From Erythrobacter sp. (GTDB taxonomy: Bacteria; Pseudomonadota; Alphaproteobacteria; Sphingomonadales; Sphingomonadaceae): a stretch of DNA of 64,000 nucleotides. Both the position numbers and the translations under genes were made by a program. Shown here one piece after another: positions 57,366-64,000 of the stretch. Numbering within the stretch: the first letter of the stretch is position 1; every line of letters starts with the position of its first letter. The notes below the pieces were generated by a model. The model saw only the letters and a program-made list of their open reading frames with translations, was not told the origin of the DNA and did no database searches. The stretch lies in contig DAICXZ010000006.1 of NCBI GenBank assembly GCA_027311945.1, positions 209,687-273,686 on the forward strand, in the 5' to 3' direction.

Positions 57366-57701
57366 ATGCGCCAACCGATCCTCAATGCTGCCCTGCTTGT
57401 TGCCGCCTGCGCAATGCTGACGGGCTGCGACCTGTTTTCGGACGAGCCGGACGAAAGCGCCATCGACGAGAGCAATGTCAGCGGCGAGGTGCTCGAAGGT
57501 ACGATCTCCGACGATATGTTGCCGCTTGACGAATTGCGCTCCACCCCGCCGTCGGCAGATATCGCGCCGAGCGGGTCCGCGAGCGCTGCGCCGTCTGCCG
57601 ATGCTGCGACCGATGATGCAGCGGAGCAGCTCGAGGAAGGCGAGTCCGAAGCCCCGGCAGAACCGGACGCAGCGGCTGACTTGGACGAAGCGGCGAACTA
57701 G
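57366..57701 (+). CDS. Acidic lipoprotein of unknown function
   Basis: Predicted 111-aa lipoprotein. MRQPILNAALLVAACAMLTGC ends in a lipobox LTGC (another Cys at residue 15 is less likely). The mature part has a short conserved-looking piece DESNVSGEVLEGTISDDMLP with LDELRSTPP, then a low-complexity Ala/Glu/Asp/Ser tail. It is 2 nt downstream of lipB, so translationally linked. Its last 4 nt overlap the convergent CitE-like gene. Layout recalls the EcfG-controlled lipoprotein at 39905, but sequences are not clearly related. Confidence 0.75.
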   Translation: MRQPILNAALLVAACAMLTGCDLFSDEPDESAIDESNVSGEVLEGTISDDMLPLDELRSTPPSADIAPSGSASAAPSADAATDDAAEQLEEGESEAPAEPDAAADLDEAAN

Positions 57702-58585
57702 CTGCGGCTGAGCAGCGATCGCGCCTGAGCGAGGTGCGGCTTTTCGATCATTTCTCCGTCGAGTTGCAGGGCTCCGGCATCGGGCCGCTCCTCAAACGCC
57801 TGAACGATCGCGCGCGCGCGCGCGAGTTGCTCTTCGCTCGGAGTGAAAGCTTCGTTGATCACCGGCACCTGGGCGGGGTGGATCGCCAGCATCCCGGAAA
57901 AACCGTCGGCGCAGGCCTCGCCTGCGATCCGGGCCAGCGCGTCCAGATCGCGGAAATCGGCATGGATGGTTTCGATGGCGGCGACCTCCTTCACTCCGGC
58001 GGCAAGCAGCACCTGCGTGCGGACATGGCGGAACAGGTCGGTCCAACGGCCAGCATCGTCACGCTTGCGCTGCGCGCCGACCGAGCGCGCGAGGTCTTCC
58101 GAACCCCAGCCGAAAGCGCAGAGACGGTTCAGGATAAAGCCCGGATCGGCAAAGGCGGGGATCGCCAGCGCTGCCGCCGAGCTCTCACCCAGCATGGGCA
58201 TGATCGCCGTTTCGCCGCTTGGCAATCCGGCGCGTTGTTCCAGCTCGTAAAGCTCGGCGGCGAGATCGCGCAGCTGCACTGGCGATGTGACCTTGGGCGC
58301 GACGATGCCGTGCGGAGCGGCAGGCATGATCGCGGCCAGATCGCCCCGCCAGTGCGGCGTGTCGAGCGCATTGATCCGCACCCAGCGGCGCATGTGCGGG
58401 CCAGCCGTGACCTCTGCGCCATGAATGCCCAGCCATTCGCGCGCCTGCTCGCGCGCCTTGGGCTTGCCAGCATCGGCCACCGCGTCCTCAAGGTCGATCA
58501 CCACCACATCGGCCCCCGCTCCGGCGGCCTTGGCCAGCTTCCTTTCGCTATCGCCGGGAACGAACAGCCAGGATCGGGTCGGCAT
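57698..58585 (-). CDS. CitE-like HpcH/HpaI lyase
   Basis: TIM-barrel CoA-ester lyase (295 aa) of the citrate lyase beta / malyl-CoA / citramalyl-CoA lyase family. RSWLFVPGDSERKLAKA opens it, with metal and CoA motifs VVIDLEDAV, WVRINALDT, and IMPMLGESSAAAL holding the metal Glu. The Asp appears later in the FGWGSEDLARSVG loop, and GMLAIHPAQVPVINEAFTPS closes the barrel. No alpha or gamma citrate lyase genes are near, so a stand-alone lyase or thioesterase is expected. Confidence 0.87.
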   Translation of the reverse strand: MPTRSWLFVPGDSERKLAKAAGAGADVVVIDLEDAVADAGKPKAREQAREWLGIHGAEVTAGPHMRRWVRINALDTPHWRGDLAAIMPAAPHGIVAPKVTSPVQLRDLAAELYELEQRAGLPSGETAIMPMLGESSAAALAIPAFADPGFILNRLCAFGWGSEDLARSVGAQRKRDDAGRWTDLFRHVRTQVLLAAGVKEVAAIETIHADFRDLDALARIAGEACADGFSGMLAIHPAQVPVINEAFTPSEEQLARARAIVQAFEERPDAGALQLDGEMIEKPHLAQARSLLSRS

Positions 58586-58599
58586 GGTGGGGCTCCTCG

Positions 58600-59925
58600 T
58601 TAGTCGGCGAACGACCGGGCAAAGGCGGTATAACGCACCTCGACTTCGGCGAGGTCAGGGCCGCGCAGCTCTTCGCGGGCCTGATCGTGGAGCCGCGCTC
58701 CCTGCCGCGCCAGCAGTGAGCGCCGCTCGGAGGACTCGATCGCATCGCCGCAATGGCGCAGCGTGTCGAACATTACCTCGGTCGCGATGGGGCTGGTGGC
58801 GACCGCGCTGCAAATCGCGCCGAAGCCGCGCTTCACATAGTGCGCGAAGTCGTCGGGCAGGGGGTAGATTGCGCAGGCGTCGCCCTGTTCCTCGTCATCG
58901 TCGTGCAGCATCTTGTCGAGCCTGCGCGCGCCCAGTTCGGCGGTTGCCGCGCCGAGCCAATGGACGGCGGTGATCGCGGTGAACGGGTCGTTGATGCCGG
59001 GCGAGAGCGCGCGAAGGCCGATCTCGACCAGCTCGTCGATCAGGAACTGCGGATCTTGCTCGGGGCTGCGGGCAAAGCCGAAGGTGAAGGCAGCGTGCAG
59101 TTTCTCCGCCAGCCCATCGCTGGCTTCGGTGCCGCATATCTCGCCGAGCGCCACGCCCGGATGGACGAAATCGCCCGTGCGCACGCAAAGCACGAAGCTG
59201 CCCTCGGCCTCGCGCATCACGCCCAGCATTTCCTCGAAGTCGATCAGCTGGATATAGCCGGTCCGCTCGGCCAGCAGCGGCTCGCCCGAGGGGCGTTCAT
59301 ATGACCGCTCGGCTGCGGCATCTTCGGGAAAGTCCTCGCGCACCATGTTGAGCAGGCGCCGCCCGATATCGTGCAGCACCTTGTTGATACGAATGGCCGA
59401 GGGCACGTGGTTCAGGAAGTAGACCAGCACGCCCACCGACAGAGCCATCAGCACATAGGCCACAAGCAGTGAGAGCTGCGGCACGAAGCCGGGCAGGGCA
59501 TCGCCCGCAGCGCCGAGGATGGGGGTCTCGTCCTCGCCGCGCACCGTATGCAGAACGGTGAGCGCATAGACGAAGGTGCCGATAAAGGTCGCCAGGCTCA
59601 GCTGGTTGCCCTTGTCCTCCATGAAGTTGGTGAGCAGGCGCGGGCCGTAAGTCCCGCTGGCATAGGCGACCGCCGCGATGGTGATCGAGAACACCGTGGA
59701 GGCGACCCCGATCATCGACCCGGCGATGACCTGCAACATGTTGGAGGCGCTTTCGGGGCGCGCGGCGACCAGCCACTCCGCATCGGTCAGCCCGTCGACA
59801 AGGCCAGAACGGTCAACCCAGACGCAAACGAAGGCGAGTACCGCCGCCCCGATGGCGAACAGCGAGGGGAAGAACCAGTAATTGGCGGTCAGACGGGCCC
59901 AGAACCAGCGCAGGTCGACTTTCAT
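58600..59925 (-). CDS. DUF2254 family membrane protein
   Basis: Membrane protein (441 aa) with four N-terminal hydrophobic segments (ANYWFFPSLFAIGAAVLAFVC; MIGVASTVFSITIAAVAYASG; LSLATFIGTFVYALTVLHTV; LSLLVAYVLMALSVGVLVYFL) and a soluble C-terminal part. TYGPRLLTNFMEDKGNQ and RALSPGINDPFTAITAVHWLG are the DUF2254 hallmarks. Function unknown. It is 14 nt upstream of the CitE-like gene and 9 nt downstream of nadA, a tight leftward series. Confidence 0.85.
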   Translation of the reverse strand: MKVDLRWFWARLTANYWFFPSLFAIGAAVLAFVCVWVDRSGLVDGLTDAEWLVAARPESASNMLQVIAGSMIGVASTVFSITIAAVAYASGTYGPRLLTNFMEDKGNQLSLATFIGTFVYALTVLHTVRGEDETPILGAAGDALPGFVPQLSLLVAYVLMALSVGVLVYFLNHVPSAIRINKVLHDIGRRLLNMVREDFPEDAAAERSYERPSGEPLLAERTGYIQLIDFEEMLGVMREAEGSFVLCVRTGDFVHPGVALGEICGTEASDGLAEKLHAAFTFGFARSPEQDPQFLIDELVEIGLRALSPGINDPFTAITAVHWLGAATAELGARRLDKMLHDDDEEQGDACAIYPLPDDFAHYVKRGFGAICSAVATSPIATEVMFDTLRHCGDAIESSERRSLLARQGARLHDQAREELRGPDLAEVEVRYTAFARSFAD

Positions 59926-59934
59926 GGCTGCCTG

Positions 59935-60930
59935 TCAGCCGGCCGAAACCGGCCCGAGATCGCCCTTGCCGACCGAGGCACTGGCCATTTCCAGCATCCG
60001 GTCGAGGCTGGCCTTGGCCTTGAGGCGCAACCCTTCCTCGATCTCGATACGCGGTTCGAGGTCACGCAGCGCGACGTAGAGCTTCTCCAGCGTGTTCAGC
60101 GCCATATACGGGCAGATGTTGCAGTTGCAGTTGCCGTCGGCCCCCGGCGCACCGATGAAGGTCTTGTTCGGCAGGGCCTTTTCCATCTGGTGCATGATGT
60201 GCGGCTCGGTCGCCACGATCAGCGTGTCGCCCGGAAAGTCGCGCGCGAAATTGAGGATCGAGCTGGTCGAGCCGACGTGATCGGCATGGTCGATGATCGC
60301 GGGTGGGCACTCGGGGTGAGCGGCCACGGGCGCGCCGGGGTGCTGGGCCTTGAGCTTAAGCAGCTCGGTTTCGCTGAAGGCCTCGTGCACGATGCACACG
60401 CCCGGCCACAGCAGCATCTCGCGGTCGAACTTGCGGCTGAGCCAGCCACCCAGATGCCGGTCGGGGCCGAAGATGATCGGCTGGTCTCTGGGGATCTGCT
60501 GCAGGATCGTCTCGGCGCTGGAGGAGGTGACGATGATGTCTGACAGCGCCTTCACCTCGGTCGAGCAGTTGATGTAGGTGAGCGCGATGTGATCGGGATG
60601 GCGCGCGCGGAAGGCGGCAAACTTCTCGGGCGGGCAGCTATCTTCGAGGCTGCAGCCCGCTTCCATGTCGGGCAACACGACGATCTTTTCCGGGCTGAGA
60701 ATCTTCGCGGTCTCGGCCATGAACTTCACGCCGCAAAAGGCGATCACGTCGGCATCGGTCTCGGCGGCCTTGCGGCTGAGTTCGAGGCTGTCGCCGACGA
60801 AATCGGCCAGATCCTGCAGCTCGGGCTTCTGGTAATAGTGGGCGAGGATCACCGCGTTGCGCTCCTTGCGAAGGCGGTTGATCTCGTCGATCAGGTCGGT
60901 CCCGGCGGGAACTTTGGCGGCGTCACTCAT
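59935..60930 (-). CDS. nadA: Quinolinate synthase NadA
   Basis: [4Fe-4S] enzyme making quinolinate from iminoaspartate and dihydroxyacetone phosphate in NAD synthesis (331 aa). AVILAHYYQKPELQDLADFVGDS is the first substrate-binding motif. Cluster Cys are in EAGCSLEDSCP, HPECPPAI and CNCNICPYM, the three-Cys pattern of NadA. MHQMEKALPNKTFIGAPG fits the third repeat. GAGGA lies 9 nt before the ATG. NadB and NadC are not in the window, unlike the common nadABC order. Confidence 0.96.
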   Translation of the reverse strand: MSDAAKVPAGTDLIDEINRLRKERNAVILAHYYQKPELQDLADFVGDSLELSRKAAETDADVIAFCGVKFMAETAKILSPEKIVVLPDMEAGCSLEDSCPPEKFAAFRARHPDHIALTYINCSTEVKALSDIIVTSSSAETILQQIPRDQPIIFGPDRHLGGWLSRKFDREMLLWPGVCIVHEAFSETELLKLKAQHPGAPVAAHPECPPAIIDHADHVGSTSSILNFARDFPGDTLIVATEPHIMHQMEKALPNKTFIGAPGADGNCNCNICPYMALNTLEKLYVALRDLEPRIEIEEGLRLKAKASLDRMLEMASASVGKGDLGPVSAG

Positions 60931-60966
60931 GCGCGAATCCTCATGTGCTTATTGGTGCGCTGTCTG

Positions 60967-61845
60967 TCAGGCAATTGCCCAGATGTCACCTGAACGCGTG
61001 GCGAGGCCGCGCCGTTCCAGATCGATCAGATGGGCATGTACGCTTTGCCCCGCCGCTGGCCAGAGCTTTTCGGGCACGCCCTTATACATCACTGGCACCA
61101 GCGCGGCGATGGCGCGAGCCTCTTCGGTCAGCAGCCTGACGATCTGCCGCTCGCGCGCGCGGCGGTGCCCGGCCATGCCGCGCACCAGTTGCCGGGGCTT
61201 CTCCACCGCCGGGCCATGGGCGGGGTAATAGATGCGATCCTCGCGGGCGTAGAGCTTGTCGAGGCTGGCCATGTAATCGGCCATGTCGCCATCGGGCGGC
61301 ACTACCACGCTGGTGGACCAGCCCATCACATGATCGCCGGTGAACAGCGCGCCGCTTTCCTCAAGCGCGTAGCACAGGTGGTTGGAGGTATGGCCCGGCG
61401 TGGCCACGGCCGTCAGCGTCCAGCCGGGGCCGGTAACCTGCTCTCCATCCGTCAGCACGCGGTGCGGGGCATAGGCCCGGTCGAACGGGGCATCGACACG
61501 CGGCTCCCCACTCTCGATCACCAGCGGCGCGCAGCCGACGATCTCTGCCCCGGTTCGCGCTGCCAGCGGGGCGGCACCGGGCGAATGGTCGCGATGGGTG
61601 TGAGTGCACAGGATGGCCGAGACTTTCGCGCCGCCGATGGCGCGTTCCAGCGCGGTGAGATGGTCCGGATCGTCCGGGCCGGGATCGATCACTGCCAGAG
61701 TGTCACTCGCGCCGACCAGATAGGTCTGCGTGCCGGTATAGGTATAGGGCGAGCCATTGGGCGCGAGCACGCGGCGTATCAGAGGTTCGATCTGTTCGAC
61801 ATCGCCGGTCGGCCAGGGTTGCGGGGGCATGGGCATGGGCCGCAT
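60967..61845 (-). CDS. MBL-fold hydrolase with C-terminal winged helix (LACTB2-like)
   Basis: Metallo-beta-lactamase-fold hydrolase (292 aa from the ATG at 61845). Metal motif ILCTHTHRDHSPG (HxHxDH), then AVATPGHTSNHLCYAL, LFTGDHVMGWST and YYPAHGPAVEKP. The C-terminal region RERQIVRLLTEEARAIAALV to HLIDLERRG is the BLACT winged helix of LACTB2-like RNases and thioester hydrolases. The start is uncertain: ATGs at 61872, 61845, 61836 and 61830 are in frame, and 61872 would overlap the glpK start. Substrate unknown. Confidence 0.82.
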   Translation of the reverse strand: MRPMPMPPQPWPTGDVEQIEPLIRRVLAPNGSPYTYTGTQTYLVGASDTLAVIDPGPDDPDHLTALERAIGGAKVSAILCTHTHRDHSPGAAPLAARTGAEIVGCAPLVIESGEPRVDAPFDRAYAPHRVLTDGEQVTGPGWTLTAVATPGHTSNHLCYALEESGALFTGDHVMGWSTSVVVPPDGDMADYMASLDKLYAREDRIYYPAHGPAVEKPRQLVRGMAGHRRARERQIVRLLTEEARAIAALVPVMYKGVPEKLWPAAGQSVHAHLIDLERRGLATRSGDIWAIA

Positions 61846-61870
61846 ATGGGACAGGCGAGAGAGGATTGCC

Positions 61871-63358
61871 ATGACCGAACGCTTCATCCTGGTGCTGGAC
61901 GAGGGGACGACTTCAACGCGTGCGATGCTGTTCGCGCCCGATGGCAGGCCGCATGGCACTGCCCAGCGCGAACTGACGCAATATTACCCCGCCCCCGGCT
62001 GGGTGGAGCACGACGCGGCCGAAATCTGGGAGCGCACCTTGGCCTGTGCGCGCGAGATGGTGACATTGGCGGGCGGGGCGGACCGGATCGCCGCCATCGG
62101 CATCACCAATCAGCGCGAGACCGTCGTGGCGTGGGACCGCACGACCGGCGAGCCGCTCTCCCATGCGCTCGTCTGGCAGGACCGGCGCACGGCGGAGACC
62201 TGCGCCGCCCTGCGCGGCGCCGGGCACGAACCCTTCGTTCAGGAAGCGACCGGGCTGCTGCTCGACCCCTATTTCTCCGCCACCAAGATGCGCTGGCTGA
62301 TCGAGCATGAGCCAGCCGTTGCCGCGGCGGCGCAGGAGGGGCGGCTGGCGCTGGGCACGGTGGAAAGCTGGCTGGTGTTCAAGCTGACCGGCGGCGCCCA
62401 CATCACCGATGCCAGCAATGCCAGCCGCACCTTGCTGTTGCCGCTGGCCGGGGCGAGTTGGGATGCCGGGCTGTGCGACCTGTTCGGCGTGCCGCTCAAC
62501 GCGCTGGGCGAAGTGGTGGCCAATGCGGGCAAGTTCGGCCGAACCCTGCCCGAATGGTTCGGCGCCCCGATCCCGATTTCCGGCATGGCGGGGGATCAGC
62601 AGGCCGCCACGATCGGCCAGGGCTGCCTCACTCCCGGCGATACCAAGGCGACCTATGGCACGGGCGCCTTCGTGCTTTCCAACACGGGCCATGCTCTGCC
62701 GCATTCGGATAACCGGCTGCTCGGCACGGTGCTTTACCAGCTGGGGGATCGGCGGACCTATGCGGTGGAAGGCTCTGTGTTCGTGGCGGGCAGCCTGGTC
62801 AAATGGCTGCGCGATTCACTCGGCCTGATCGGGAGTGCGGGCGAGACGGAGGCGCTCGCCCGGCAGGTCGGCCATAGCGGGGGCGTAGTGATCGTGCCTG
62901 CCCATGCGGGGCTGGGTGCGCCGTGGTGGGAACCGGGCGCGCGTGGAATCATCACCGGGCTCAGCTTCGCCAGCGGCAAGGCAGAGATCGCCCGCGCCGC
63001 GCTGGAGGCAATGGCGCACCAGACCCACGATCTCGCCAGCGCCTTTGCCGCCGATGGTGCGGCGTGGTCCAAGTTGCGTATCGACGGGGGCATGAGCGTG
63101 AATGACTGGATGGCACAGGACATTGCGGGCCTGCTGGGCATAGAAGTCGAGCGGCCGGACATGGTCGAAACGACGGCACTGGGCGCGGCGATGCTGGCAG
63201 GTGTCGGTGCCGGGCGGTTCGGCTCGCTGGAAGAAGCGGCCCAGGCCATGCGCGGCGAGGCGACGCGCTTTACGCCGGACATGGACGAGGCGGAGCGGGA
63301 CGAACGGCTGGCCCGCTGGCACCGCGCACTGGCGGCAGTGCGGGCGAGTTCGGTTTGA
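61871..63358 (+). CDS. glpK: Glycerol kinase GlpK
   Basis: Phosphorylates glycerol to glycerol-3-phosphate (495 aa). FGGY-family N-terminus FILVLDEGTTSTRAMLFAPDG, then QRELTQYYPAPGWVEHDAAEIW and GITNQRETVVAWDRTTGEPL. Glycerol- and ATP-binding regions: DASNASRTLLLPL, AGDQQAATIGQGC, KATYGTGAFVLSNTG and LRIDGGMSVNDWMAQDIA. The ATG at 61871 with AGAGAGG upstream is chosen; the frame runs open further left inside the MBL gene. No glpF, glpD or glpR is adjacent. Confidence 0.96.
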   Translation: MTERFILVLDEGTTSTRAMLFAPDGRPHGTAQRELTQYYPAPGWVEHDAAEIWERTLACAREMVTLAGGADRIAAIGITNQRETVVAWDRTTGEPLSHALVWQDRRTAETCAALRGAGHEPFVQEATGLLLDPYFSATKMRWLIEHEPAVAAAAQEGRLALGTVESWLVFKLTGGAHITDASNASRTLLLPLAGASWDAGLCDLFGVPLNALGEVVANAGKFGRTLPEWFGAPIPISGMAGDQQAATIGQGCLTPGDTKATYGTGAFVLSNTGHALPHSDNRLLGTVLYQLGDRRTYAVEGSVFVAGSLVKWLRDSLGLIGSAGETEALARQVGHSGGVVIVPAHAGLGAPWWEPGARGIITGLSFASGKAEIARAALEAMAHQTHDLASAFAADGAAWSKLRIDGGMSVNDWMAQDIAGLLGIEVERPDMVETTALGAAMLAGVGAGRFGSLEEAAQAMRGEATRFTPDMDEAERDERLARWHRALAAVRASSV

Positions 63359-63411
63359 ATTTGCGGTTCGGGCGGGCGGCGGAGCGGACAAAAATCCTTT
63401 CCGCAATCGCT

Positions 63412-63562
63412 ACACCCGTTCGTCCGGAGCCTGTCGAAGGATATACGAGGCGGCAGGTCCTGGCAGGCTCTCAGGCTGGCCGCCTCACGTTGAGTGGACG
63501 GTTGAAATCCCCGGATCGGACGGACGCGCGTGTCCTTCGACAGGCTCAGGACGAACGGGTGT
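63412..63562. repeat. Inverted pair of the ACACCCGTTCGTCC...GTCGAAGGA repeat
   Basis: The 30-nt arm at 63412-63441 and its reverse complement at 63533-63562 match at 29 of 30 bases, separated by 91 nt. Each arm holds CCTGTCGAAGGA. This is a repeat family common in sphingomonad genomes, here filling the gap between convergent glpK and the DUF1465 gene. The spacer has no recognised gene. Confidence 0.85.
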
Positions 63563-63606
63563 AAGGGATGGTGAGGGCAGGTGGGGCAATCGGCGCGCCC
63601 GGCCCC

Positions 63607-63999
63607 TCAGACCACCGACAGCCGATGTCCGATCCGTTCGCGCAGGCGATGGATTGCGCTGGGTTCCATGCGGAAATTGTCCTGCCACGCAGCGTCGAGC
63701 CGTTCGATACGGGCATAGAGCCGTTCGGTGGTGGAAATCAGGTCACGCAGGTCCTGGCCGAGCAATGCCATCTGGCCGCGATCGGAACGCGAGGCCTTGG
63801 CCGGCAGGCGCCCATGGCGGCGCAGTTGCAGCTGGGTGATCTCGCCCGCGAAATAGGCACGCTGGTTCAGCAGCCAGGCAATGATGTGCATCATGCGCGT
63901 GGTGGTGCGCAAAGCTTCGCACGAAAGGGCGATGCGGGAGAGGTCTTCATCCTGGCTCGCATCGTCGAGCCGGCCGGACAGATCGAAGCTGCAGCGCAC
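63607..63999 (-). CDS. DUF1465 / RcdA family protein (N-terminus cut by window edge)
   Basis: Visible 130 residues of a frame that continues past the right edge. DLSGRLDDASQDEDLSRIAL, SCEALRTTTRMMHIIAWLLNQRA and YFAGEITQLQLRRHGRLP match the DUF1465 family, which includes RcdA, the adaptor for ClpXP-dependent CtrA degradation in Caulobacter. Usual length is about 170-185 aa, so roughly 40-50 residues lie outside. The C-terminal tail RMEPSAIHRLRERIGHRLSVV is short. Family call is firm; an RcdA role in this organism is inference. Confidence 0.75.
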   Translation of the reverse strand: MRCSFDLSGRLDDASQDEDLSRIALSCEALRTTTRMMHIIAWLLNQRAYFAGEITQLQLRRHGRLPAKASRSDRGQMALLGQDLRDLISTTERLYARIERLDAAWQDNFRMEPSAIHRLRERIGHRLSVV

Positions 64000-64000
64000 C

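Noticed and set aside
1..64000. CRISPR array, prophage, insertion sequence or restriction system
   Set aside because: No regularly spaced direct repeats, transposase, integrase or restriction/methylase frames were found; the repeats present are short palindromic intergenic units.

Overview
The window looks like chromosomal DNA from an alphaproteobacterium of the order Sphingomonadales (Erythrobacter, Novosphingobium or Sphingomonas type). It is GC-rich and densely coding. It carries all three parts of the alphaproteobacterial general stress response (NepR, EcfG, PhyR), a DUF1465/RcdA-type gene, two large TonB-dependent receptors, a class I PHA synthase with a phasin, and sphingomonad-style palindromic repeats. 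There are no phage genes, transposases or CRISPR arrays.

Layout. 1-2.1 kb: glmM (cut by the left edge) and sodB. 2.1-6.0 kb: an AI-2E family permease, then nepR-ecfG divergent from an HWE sensor kinase. 6.1-10.9 kb: modABC beside a Tat-exported molybdenum hydroxylase (iorAB-like). 11.2-13.2 kb: KtrAB potassium uptake. 13.4-20.9 kb: a siderophore-type receptor, then a leftward redox operon (Old Yellow Enzyme, flavin disulfide reductase, aldehyde dehydrogenase, MBL-like protein) divergent from an OhrR-type regulator. 21.1-29.4 kb: GPH transporter and ROK regulator, then TonB receptor, PhoD phosphatase and S1/P1 nuclease in a row. 29.6-36.8 kb: tRNA-Thr, tRNA-Cys, PilZ protein, CsbD, an MFS carrier, alaC, phaC and phasin. 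37-42.5 kb: clpS, lptFG, a stress lipoprotein, a desaturase and an acetyltransferase-like gene. 42.6-46 kb: a lone receiver, a candidate small RNA, phyR, a ModE-like regulator and a MATE pump. 46-55.5 kb: a catabolic cluster with two zinc alcohol dehydrogenases, an SDR, three tandem cupin dioxygenase-like genes, AraC regulator, MFS, VOC protein, class II aldolase and an orphan 2Fe-2S subunit. 55.5-64 kb: arsC-like, lipB, a CitE-like lyase, nadA, an MBL hydrolase, glpK and a partial rcdA.

The main theme is a reconstructable EcfG regulon. Sequences fitting GGAAC-N16/17-CGTT lie upstream of nepR-ecfG (leftward), phyR, csbD and a small acidic lipoprotein. A one-base variant lies on the opposite strand for the sensor kinase and overlaps the nepR-ecfG promoter. 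A second variant precedes a probable small RNA of about 97 nt, transcribed leftward from the DNA just upstream of phyR. The small RNA has a C-rich loop and a strong terminator.

Other regulatory links can be read directly: a ModE-like palindrome before modA with a short ModE-like regulator 38 kb away; a 7-1-7 palindrome between ohrR and its redox operon; two TGC-N3-GCA palindromes around the phasin promoter; and a direct-repeat pair in the control region of the triple-cupin cluster. All functional assignments come from reading the sequence; no database search was run.
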